Shown here: positions 7,477 to 12,162 of the stretch, piece after piece | Position numbering within the stretch: position 1 is the stretch's first letter | Layout: each line of letters opens with the position of its first letter | Assembly: GCA_002071245.1 (NCBI GenBank) | Contig: MWEV01000279.1 | Location: forward strand, 1-12,162 | Direction of reading: 5' to 3' | DNA from: Deltaproteobacteria bacterium ADurb.Bin026 | GTDB lineage: Bacteria > Desulfobacterota > Syntrophorhabdia > Syntrophorhabdales > Syntrophorhabdaceae | DNA length: 12,162 nt | Notes under the pieces: generated by a model | Databases searched by the model: none | What the model was told of the DNA's origin: nothing | What the model saw: only the letters and a program-made list of their open reading frames with translations | Made by a program: the position numbers and the translations under genes

Positions 7477-7645
7477 TCTCACCTTGTTCCTCCTCTTTTG
7501 CAGCGCAGTCATGTTTTTCTCTGTATACCATGTTTATAATACACCTTGTTCTATAAGGGCAATAATCGTTAGGATGAGGACATGGTCTTTTGTTTATATC
7601 AATGCGCTCTTTATATTTTTCACAAAAAAATGTTTGTACATCCAA
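7469..7645 (-). CDS. Small Cys-rich protein, start frame disrupted at a T7 run
   Basis: The minus-strand frame from 7645 to the TGA at 7471-7469 encodes about 58 residues with five cysteines, including CPHPNDYCPYRTRC and a later HDC. Its end overlaps the zinc-ribbon start by 8 bases. Just upstream is a near-consensus promoter (7690-7662). The best initiation site is the ATG at 7641 with TAAGG five bases before it. That ATG reads MYKHFF and then, at a TTTTTTT run (7630-7624), enters the wrong frame and stops at 7594. A shift of -1 on the T run, or one extra T, would give MYKHFFCEKYKERID and continue into the Cys-rich frame. Otherwise initiation would need the in-frame TTG at 7645, which is badly spaced from TAAGG. 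Protein-like composition, promoter and gene overlap favour a real gene. The family is not recognised; metal binding by the cysteines is a guess. Confidence 0.5.
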   Translation of the reverse strand: MDVQTFFCEKYKERIDINKRPCPHPNDYCPYRTRCIINMVYREKHDCAAKEEEQGENA

Positions 7646-7661
7646 ACCTTATTTCCAAGTC

Positions 7662-7690
7662 ATTATATGCATGGTTCCAAAGAAAGTCAA
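7662..7690 (-). promoter_or_regulatory. Strong sigma-70 promoter for the Cys-rich / zinc-ribbon pair
   Basis: TTGACT (7690-7685), a 17-bp spacer and TATAAT (7667-7662) match 11 of 12 consensus bases. Transcription would begin near 7655, only about 14 nt before the ATG at 7641. It starts 21 bp after the stop of the metallo-beta-lactamase gene, so the two small genes can be expressed independently of it. Confidence 0.75.
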
Positions 7691-7710
7691 CAACGTATAA
7701 CAAGCCGATA

Positions 7711-8367
7711 TCATTTAAAATATTCGCTTATAATTACATCAAAGTTTTTGCGTATGGTGTTTTTACCGCGTACGATTTCTCCATGTCCTGGAATGAGGTA
7801 TTCAACAGAGAGTCTTGAAAGCTCTTTAATGCTCTGTGCAAGCATCTTGATGTCGCCGCCGTACAGGTCTGTCCTTCCAACACCCATATAAAAAACAGTA
7901 TCCCCCGAAATAAGCACCTTTTCTTCTTCCCAGTAAAGACAAATCGAGCCCGGAGAATGTCCTGGCGAAGGGATGATCCTGAAGGTTTTGTCCCCGAGTT
8001 GTATCTTACCCGGTTTAAGAAATATTTTAAAAGGCATCTTATTTATATGACAACCTGTGGCAAGAAAAAGCTCTTTGCCGTCGTTGTTAAGGTATTCGTA
8101 CTCTGTTTTGCTAATGCCTTTCAGTACATTATCATTAAATCTGTCGATAGCTTCTATATGGTCCGGATGCCCGTGGGTACATATGATAAGCCTCGCGTGA
8201 TCAAGCGATTTCCCATCGCGGGCCATCCCATCTATTACATGCCTAAAAAGGTGTGTATGACCCGGGTCGATGATCAAAGGTATTTTGCCGTCGATGAAAA
8301 CTGTGTTGCAATTGTTTTCTTGAAAAGACATCCATGGGTATACATAGAGGTCATTCAATAGCTTCAT
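7711..8367 (-). CDS. Metallo-beta-lactamase-fold hydrolase (glyoxalase II / YcbL-like)
   Basis: The 218-residue protein is a single MBL domain with every metal ligand visible: H65, H67, D69 and H70 in THGHPDH, H137 in PSPGHSPGS, D156 in SGDTVF and H195 in PGHGE. The stretch GDTVF followed by GVGRTDL is typical of the hydroxyacylglutathione hydrolase-like (YcbL) branch. That branch hydrolyses thioesters or related small substrates in the cytosol. The glutathione-binding C-terminal domain of classical glyoxalase II is absent. The ATG at 8367 has AGGAGG about 7 bases upstream. It lies 99 bp downstream of the PP-loop ATPase gene, with its own possible promoter. A persulfide or thioester substrate would fit the sulfur-linked neighbours, but that is inference; substrate cannot be read from sequence. 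Confidence 0.88.
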   Translation of the reverse strand: MKLLNDLYVYPWMSFQENNCNTVFIDGKIPLIIDPGHTHLFRHVIDGMARDGKSLDHARLIICTHGHPDHIEAIDRFNDNVLKGISKTEYEYLNNDGKELFLATGCHINKMPFKIFLKPGKIQLGDKTFRIIPSPGHSPGSICLYWEEEKVLISGDTVFYMGVGRTDLYGGDIKMLAQSIKELSRLSVEYLIPGHGEIVRGKNTIRKNFDVIISEYFK

Positions 8368-8410
8368 ATGATCTCCTCCTGTTTTCTCCTTTTTCTTTAA
8401 CCGTAATCAT

Positions 8411-8438
8411 TTTATATACATGCCAGATTCAAGCGCAA
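8411..8438 (-). promoter_or_regulatory. Possible promoter of the metallo-beta-lactamase gene
   Basis: TATAAA (8416-8411) is preceded after 16 bp by TTGCGC (8438-8433). The -35 is poor (3 of 6). Its -35 lies in the loop of the inverted repeat 8426-8448. The call is tentative. Confidence 0.3.
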
Positions 8439-8448
8439 GGGTTGAATC
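8426..8448. repeat. Inverted repeat upstream of the metallo-beta-lactamase gene
   Basis: GATTCAA (8426-8432) and TTGAATC (8442-8448) are perfect 7-bp arms around a 9-base loop. No T-run follows on the minus strand, so it does not look like the terminator of the PP-loop gene that ends at 8467. Its position over the putative -35 would suit an operator. Confidence 0.45.
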
Positions 8449-8466
8449 ATAAAAGCATGCTGGGCA

Positions 8467-9462
8467 TTATATCTTCAGCTTGTCGATGTCTACATCGAAC
8501 CTATTGACAATGTGTTTCTCGGGCTCCTTGTTGTTAATCTCTAAGGTTATCCTGTTCGAGTTGTATTTTGCGTAGCTACCAATGATATTTGCTGAAACAG
8601 CGATATTTTCACCCGTATAAGCCCCCTTGATAATGCCAACAGGGCCACTAAAATCTGAGGGGCACAACAATATGTAGGGCTTTTGCCAATGTGCAACCAG
8701 CCTTTCGTTTTCGGTTTCATTTCTTCCTATTATCAATTTTGTGTCCGATGATAGCCTGAAATGTCTGCCTATACTCAAAAACTCTACATCTTGCATGTTA
8801 AAATTCTTATCATAAAAAAAGAGGTCTCTTAGTTTTCTGGAAAAGGCCTCGTCCGTCAGCAGACAACCACCCCCCGGGCTACTGTATTCATTTAAATTGA
8901 ACAGCTTGACGAGTTTGTATTGTGTCTCTCTAGACCTGCCTGAGATATTGAGGAGTCTTGATCTATCTATAATGCCTTCTGTTTCGGGGATCGAGGGTTG
9001 AAAATGTCGGGCGGAGAGAGGTCTTACAATGAGGCCTGTTAGCCCGCTTTCTCTTTCTATGATATGTATTGCATCTCTTCTTTGAGACATTGGTCTTTGA
9101 CCGAGTACTTCGCCTGTCACAACGAAGCCCGCATCTTCTTTGGCCATTAACTCTTTGGTTTTTTTGAGCATAAAACACCTGCAGTCTATACATGGATTCA
9201 TGTTTTTGCCATAGCCATGTTTGGGCGTTTTTACAACATCAACATACTCCATGCCTTTATGAATCAGAATAAGTCTTATACCCAATTCGCGGGCAGCCCG
9301 CTCTGCCTGTAACCCCTTGATTTTATCCCTTTTACTGCTAAACGGGGAAGTAAAATGTAGGGCAACAACCTTTATTTCCTGGTCGATTATCAGCTTGACC
9401 GCAAGGACACTGTCCAGTCCGCCTGACAATAATGCAATTGCTTTTTTGTTCAACGTTGTCAT
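8467..9462 (-). CDS. PP-loop ATPase, MnmA/ThiI-like with NFACT-R-type C-terminal domain
   Basis: The 331-residue protein starts with a PP-loop (SGGLDS, 13-18), the ATP pyrophosphatase signature of enzymes that adenylate a substrate and insert sulfur, such as MnmA, ThiI and TtuA. Downstream are NPCIDCRCF with C91, C94 and C96, the motif VVTGEVLGQRPMSQRRDA, and a further cysteine C200 in SPGGGCLL. The spacing of an early CxxC and a distal single Cys recalls the persulfide pair of MnmA. Residues from about 224 to 331 (EFLSIGRHFRLSSDTKLIIGR) resemble the RNA-binding NFACT-R/DUF814 module. A tRNA thiolation role is therefore likely but the modified base is not known. It is not MnmA itself: the MnmA central and C-terminal domains are missing. 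The start is the ATG at 9462 with no clear Shine-Dalgarno. It is 115 bp downstream of the HcyBio gene. Confidence 0.8.
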   Translation of the reverse strand: MTTLNKKAIALLSGGLDSVLAVKLIIDQEIKVVALHFTSPFSSKRDKIKGLQAERAARELGIRLILIHKGMEYVDVVKTPKHGYGKNMNPCIDCRCFMLKKTKELMAKEDAGFVVTGEVLGQRPMSQRRDAIHIIERESGLTGLIVRPLSARHFQPSIPETEGIIDRSRLLNISGRSRETQYKLVKLFNLNEYSSPGGGCLLTDEAFSRKLRDLFFYDKNFNMQDVEFLSIGRHFRLSSDTKLIIGRNETENERLVAHWQKPYILLCPSDFSGPVGIIKGAYTGENIAVSANIIGSYAKYNSNRITLEINNKEPEKHIVNRFDVDIDKLKI

Positions 9463-9577
9463 CTTTTGCTAAAACGGCTCATCAATAGTTAGTTGGTTGG
9501 CCTATGTGAGGTCAAATCGTTTGTCGTTCAGGTTTTTCTCGCCCGCACCAGAAGTATAAACTGTATAGTTTTCAGTT
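9463..9577 (-). other. Spacer HcyBio / PP-loop ATPase, G+C-rich, possible dispersed repeat
   Basis: The 115-bp gap holds no convincing promoter or terminator. Read on the minus strand without a start codon, a frame immediately after the HcyBio gene runs to a TAG at 9504-9502 and ends in SGAGEKNLNDKRFDLT. The stretch 9500-9555 is richer in G+C than other spacers. It could be a degenerate or dispersed repeat; only one copy occurs in this window. Confidence 0.3.
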
Positions 9578-10786
9578 TTATAGAATTCCAGGAATGTTCT
9601 CTTCCAGGGTGTTGAGTTTTATCCCTGATTCAACGCCCGGCAATGGCATAACGGGGTTTGTAAGAAGAAATGTCCCTGATTTTATCCAGTCCTTCAGGGT
9701 AGTCGCTATTTCAACTGCCTTTGAATAGCTCGATATAGGATAGGTGGGCACTTCCTTGCCGTTAATAATGATTTTTCCAGATTTTAGTTGGGCGTAATTT
9801 ACCTCGCCGATACTCTTTGGTATCCTGTTTGGGTAATCGTTTCCATAATCGACGACCTGTGCCCAGAAGTCCTCGTCGCTCCTCGACGTAAAATAGGCCA
9901 TTTCTTCATCCAGCACAGGAATGGGAATGCCCAAACCCACAAACATAGAAACGCCGTAACCAACAAAACTTGCACCCTTAATGTAGCTGCTATTCATCGC
10001 TTTAGCATCGCCGACAACAGCTATGGTTCCGGCTCCGGCCCTTGGTAGGCCGTCCGGACTACGCTGTGCACAGGGGTTATGCTGTGTGCCGTTCCATGCA
10101 ACATACCCTATACCTCCGCCGAGGAATATCCTTGTACCTATTCCAATTGTTTTATATTTGGGGTCTTTCAGTAATGGCGAAAGCTGCCCGGCGCTGCAGT
10201 AGTTTGCACTGTGCATGTGTGGTCTTACAATGCCCATGTAAGTGTAAATGACCTTTTTTGAAAGATTAACCGCCACATTGTAATTCTGATACGCATTTCT
10301 TGGGTTGTAAAGGTACGCCTCGTTTACCGTTTCTTTGTTTATATATGTTTCAATATGTTTTCTTGGATAGCAGTCGGTACCATACGCTGTTGAAACAAGT
10401 CTTATATTTTTTCCACTGATGAACTCTTCGATTACATGTGCGCCACCATACTTGAATGCGCCAGGGTAAACCATGTTTCTCGGATCATCCTCGGGGATTG
10501 CCGTGGCACCCAGATATACATCTACGGCTGCTATGCCTGTATAAGCCGGCACATCGTTGAGCAGGCATTTACCGCCACCGATCTTGATCCTTGGCTTTGA
10601 GTGTCCGAGATTTATGAACATGCCGCTGCTGCACATCGGCCCAAACGTGCCTGTTGTTACGACATCCACATAATCTGCGGCCTTTTTCGTTCCTTTGTCT
10701 TTTGTTATTTCTACCATTTCCTCCGCGGTAACCACTACAGCCTTTCCGCTTTTGATCTTTTCGTTTATTTCATCTATTGTTTTCAA
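9578..10786 (-). CDS. Homocysteine biosynthesis (HcyBio/DUF39) protein, putative aspartate-semialdehyde sulfurtransferase
   Basis: The 402-residue protein matches the DUF39/HcyBio family, whose methanogen member converts aspartate semialdehyde and a protein-bound sulfide or persulfide into homocysteine, bypassing O-acyl-homoserine. The chain contains TTGTFGPMCSSGMFINLGH (44-62), GGGKCLLNDVPAYTG (70-84), AYGTDCYPRKH (134-144), a cysteine at 197 and NPCAQRSPDGLP (237-248). C52 and C139 are the best candidates for the conserved reactive cysteines. The CBS pair carried by the methanogen protein is absent, and no NIL-ferredoxin partner gene is adjacent. The start is a TTG at 10786: TAGGAG lies 6 bases upstream and no earlier start fits. 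A micro-ORF overlaps this start by 17 bases, and a structured leader precedes it. Family assignment is firm. The exact reaction here is inferred. Confidence 0.88.
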   Translation of the reverse strand: MKTIDEINEKIKSGKAVVVTAEEMVEITKDKGTKKAADYVDVVTTGTFGPMCSSGMFINLGHSKPRIKIGGGKCLLNDVPAYTGIAAVDVYLGATAIPEDDPRNMVYPGAFKYGGAHVIEEFISGKNIRLVSTAYGTDCYPRKHIETYINKETVNEAYLYNPRNAYQNYNVAVNLSKKVIYTYMGIVRPHMHSANYCSAGQLSPLLKDPKYKTIGIGTRIFLGGGIGYVAWNGTQHNPCAQRSPDGLPRAGAGTIAVVGDAKAMNSSYIKGASFVGYGVSMFVGLGIPIPVLDEEMAYFTSRSDEDFWAQVVDYGNDYPNRIPKSIGEVNYAQLKSGKIIINGKEVPTYPISSYSKAVEIATTLKDWIKSGTFLLTNPVMPLPGVESGIKLNTLEENIPGIL

Positions 10787-10850
10787 TGTATACTCCTAAA
10801 ATAGATTCCAGCGCCAAAAGCCCCAGAGGGTTCCATGCCTTTAATATCAT
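10770..10850 (-). CDS. Possible micro-ORF in the HcyBio leader
   Basis: An ATG at 10850 opens 26 codons ending in TGA at 10772-10770, overlapping the HcyBio start by 17 bases in another frame. It reads MILKAWNPLGLLALE, then SILGVYIENNR: a largely hydrophobic segment long enough for one membrane helix, with a charged end. The same frame is open upstream for another 22 codons (ending KTLKDRYFIDRFGF before the ATG), but with no ATG, GTG or TTG in it. The only Shine-Dalgarno-like element is AGG nine bases before the ATG. It may be a leader peptide, a small membrane protein or a chance frame across the stem described separately. Confidence 0.28.
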   Translation of the reverse strand: MILKAWNPLGLLALESILGVYIENNR

Positions 10851-10896
10851 AAATCCAAACCTGTCTATAAAGTATCTATCCTTCAGGGTTTTGGCG
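10812..10896 (-). promoter_or_regulatory. Structured 5' leader of the HcyBio gene (candidate cis-regulatory RNA)
   Basis: On the RNA, CGCCAAAACCC (10896-10886) can pair with GGGGCTTTTGGCG (10824-10812), making 11 pairs with one bulged C. The stem closes a loop of about 61 nt and ends 15 nt before the TAGGAG of the HcyBio gene. The G run can instead pair locally with CCC at 10830-10828 (CCCTCTGGG), giving two mutually exclusive folds. I could not match it to SAM-I, SAM-II, SAH, cobalamin or THF riboswitch consensus by eye. Confidence 0.4.
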
Positions 10897-10920
10897 GTTG
10901 TTGTTATTAACGCATTTTAA

Positions 10921-10949
10921 ATTATACACCAAAAAGATATCTTTTAAAA
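10921..10949 (-). promoter_or_regulatory. Putative promoter of the HcyBio gene
   Basis: A consensus TATAAT (10926-10921) has a weak TTTTAA 17 bp upstream (10949-10944). Transcription would start near 10914, leaving a leader of about 128 nt. The spacer holds a 14-bp palindrome, so the promoter may be repressible or activator-dependent. Confidence 0.5.
10932..10945. repeat. Perfect 14-bp palindrome inside the HcyBio promoter
   Basis: AAAAGATATCTTTT is self-complementary over all 14 bases and lies between the -35 and -10 elements, touching the -35. The position suits a dimeric regulator operator. A+T richness makes chance occurrence possible. Confidence 0.45.
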
Positions 10950-10964
10950 CTCTTTAAGGAAAAA

Positions 10965-11663
10965 TCAGGTCAATGAGACGTTGAATTTGATTTCCGCTTC
11001 AGACCTTCTTCCGTAGATAGGCATTAAACTATCAGTCATAGCCGACATTGACGAGGATTTTTTCAAGCCTTCTTTGATTATTGCCTCGCCGGTGATGTTT
11101 TTCGAGTAGCCTTTATCAATAATAATGCTTTTACCGATGTCCAGCAGATGTTTTTCGCAGACGTTAACCCCTGTTCCAAAGCATATACAAGGCATATTAA
11201 CAAATTCTTTTATGTGTTCGGGCTTGATGGCGGTATATTCTCTGATTCTCTCTATCTTGCCATGTGTTACGAAATAGAGCGAACAGAAGACCTCATTCTT
11301 TTTAGCATCTATGAGAGGACACAAGAAATGGTTTTCCATAAATGAGAAAGGGGATGCAAGCACATCGAGGGTGGGTATTCCCGTTATGGGGACGTTCATT
11401 CCTGAGGCAATCCCTTTGCAAAAGGCAAGGGCAACCCTTATGCCGGTGAACGAGCCCGGGCCCAACGTAACGATTATTGCACGGACATTCTCGAATGTAA
11501 AATTGTTGGAAGACAGCATTTCGGAGACCTCTGTTCCTATTACACCCGAGGGGATCCTCATATTTCCTATACGCCTCTCTTCAATAATCCTGTTGTCCGA
11601 GGCAATAACAATATTAAGAAAGTCCAGGGAGTTGTCTATACCAAGGATAATCCTATCTTCCAT
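10965..11663 (-). CDS. tsaB: tRNA threonylcarbamoyladenosine biosynthesis protein TsaB
   Basis: TsaB is the inactive-kinase-fold partner of TsaD in the complex that makes N6-threonylcarbamoyladenosine at A37 of ANN-decoding tRNAs. From the ATG at 11663 the protein is 232 residues, normal for the family. It starts MEDRIILGIDNS (ASKHA N-terminal strand) and contains the signature TLGPGSFTGIRVALAFCKGIA, then PTLDVLA and DAKKNEVFCSLY, which are typical of TsaB. A longer frame opens at 11747 but its 28 extra residues lie wholly within the rseP coding sequence and do not resemble TsaB, so the downstream ATG is chosen. That ATG overlaps the 3' end of rseP by 11 bp, indicating coupled translation. 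After the stop there are 178 bp of regulatory leader before HcyBio. Confidence 0.92.
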   Translation of the reverse strand: MEDRIILGIDNSLDFLNIVIASDNRIIEERRIGNMRIPSGVIGTEVSEMLSSNNFTFENVRAIIVTLGPGSFTGIRVALAFCKGIASGMNVPITGIPTLDVLASPFSFMENHFLCPLIDAKKNEVFCSLYFVTHGKIERIREYTAIKPEHIKEFVNMPCICFGTGVNVCEKHLLDIGKSIIIDKGYSKNITGEAIIKEGLKKSSSMSAMTDSLMPIYGRRSEAEIKFNVSLT

Positions 11664-12162
11664 AGAATATACGCATAAGGTCATTGAAAAAGGCAAGAAC
11701 CATGATTGCCAGAAGTACCCCCATGCCAGCCTTTTGTGCAATGTCAATGAACCTTTGCGAAATTTTTCTCCTTATAATGATCTCGACCAGATGGAACATA
11801 ATATGTCCTCCGTCAAGTATAGGTATCGGCAGAAGATTGATTACAGCGAGGTTGATGCTGATAATAGCAATAAAATATATGAGATTTTTTGCCCCTTCCT
11901 TTGCCTGTTTTCCAGCAACCTCGAGGATCAACAGGGGGCCGCCGACTTGTTTCGGCGATATGCTACCCTCTATTAATTTGACGATCCCAACAATGGTGAT
12001 CCTTGTAAGGTTGTATGTCTGTATCCCTGCCTTTCCAACAGCGCCTATCAGCGTTTCCTTTTTTGTCAGAAACTCATTGGATGCGGTGATGCCTATGACC
12101 TTTCTTTTTATCGTTTCACCAAATATATTCTTGCTTTCTATCTCCTTGGGGGATATCTGGTA
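11653..12162 (-). CDS. rseP: Site-2 intramembrane zinc metalloprotease RseP, C-terminal part (cut by window edge)
   Basis: The frame enters from the right edge and gives the last 169 residues. RseP is an inner-membrane site-2 protease that cleaves anti-sigma factors and signal peptide remnants. The fragment begins at the end of a PDZ-containing periplasmic region, followed by the GGPLLILEVAG segment, a membrane helix (about residues 93-112 of the fragment) and NLLPIPILDGGH, which carries the third zinc ligand Asp. A last helix (about 145-162) precedes the C-terminus IFYGR. The HExxH motif and first helices lie outside the window. The stop (TAG at 11655-11653) is inside the first codons of tsaB. 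Identification rests on the LDGGH motif, the PDZ-to-membrane layout and gene order. Confidence 0.93.
   Translation of the reverse strand, partial: YQISPKEIESKNIFGETIKRKVIGITASNEFLTKKETLIGAVGKAGIQTYNLTRITIVGIVKLIEGSISPKQVGGPLLILEVAGKQAKEGAKNLIYFIAIISINLAVINLLPIPILDGGHIMFHLVEIIIRRKISQRFIDIAQKAGMGVLLAIMVLAFFNDLMRIFYGR

Noticed and set aside
7338..8361. Plus-strand ORFs of 72-171 aa across the zinc-ribbon, Cys-rich and MBL genes
   Set aside because: They run antisense to better supported genes and through the promoter at 7662-7690. None has a recognisable domain.
9558..9578. AAACTG/CAGTTT hairpin at the HcyBio stop as a terminator
   Set aside because: The stem is only 6 bp and A+T rich, with a 9-base loop and no following U-tract.
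9788..10251. Plus-strand ORFs of 69 and 86 aa
   Set aside because: They are antisense to conserved Cys/Gly motifs of the HcyBio protein.
11311..11976. 221-aa plus-strand ORF
   Set aside because: It is antisense to tsaB and rseP, both identified by signature motifs.

Overview
The window looks like a chromosomal, mostly core-gene segment from an anaerobic bacterium of moderately low G+C. The combination of a carD–PIN/TRAM–ispD–ispF cluster, a sigma-54 type two-component pair and a bacterial homocysteine-biosynthesis (DUF39) protein is what I would expect in the former Deltaproteobacteria (Desulfobacterota) or close relatives. That placement is inference. No insertion sequence, prophage, CRISPR array, tRNA or rRNA gene was seen.

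Left part: the 5' third of smc runs leftward off the window edge (1-1217). A spacer of about 290 bp (1218-1511) separates it from a rightward run: carD-type regulator (1512), membrane PIN-TRAM protein (2012), ispD (3061), ispF (3838), a membrane histidine kinase (4406) and its NtrC-type response regulator (5868-7256). Gaps in this run are short (2-78 bp) or negative (kinase and regulator overlap by 11 bp), and no terminator-like hairpin was seen between genes, so it may be one transcript. IspD and IspF catalyse two steps of the MEP isoprenoid pathway. The kinase and regulator would phosphorelay to a sigma-54 activator whose targets are not visible here.

Right part: everything from 7294 to the end is leftward. 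In transcription order it is rseP (3' part, entering from the right edge), tsaB (11 bp overlap with rseP), a HcyBio/DUF39 protein, a PP-loop ATPase with MnmA/ThiI-like cysteines, a glyoxalase-II-like metallo-beta-lactamase protein, a very small Cys-rich ORF and a small zinc-ribbon protein. HcyBio and the PP-loop protein both suggest sulfur or persulfide chemistry.

The points most worth a second look are all small or regulatory. (1) A Cys-rich ORF at 7469-7645 sits behind a near-consensus promoter. Its best start codon is in the wrong frame, separated from the Cys-rich frame by a T7 run, which implies a -1 frameshift, a lost base or another start. (2) The HcyBio gene has a leader of about 130 nt with a long-range stem, an alternative local hairpin, and a micro-ORF overlapping the HcyBio start. 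(3) A perfect 20-bp tandem duplication covers the smc start codon and creates a 7-codon upstream ORF ending in an ATGA overlap with smc. (4) Palindromes overlap two putative promoters in the leftward group.
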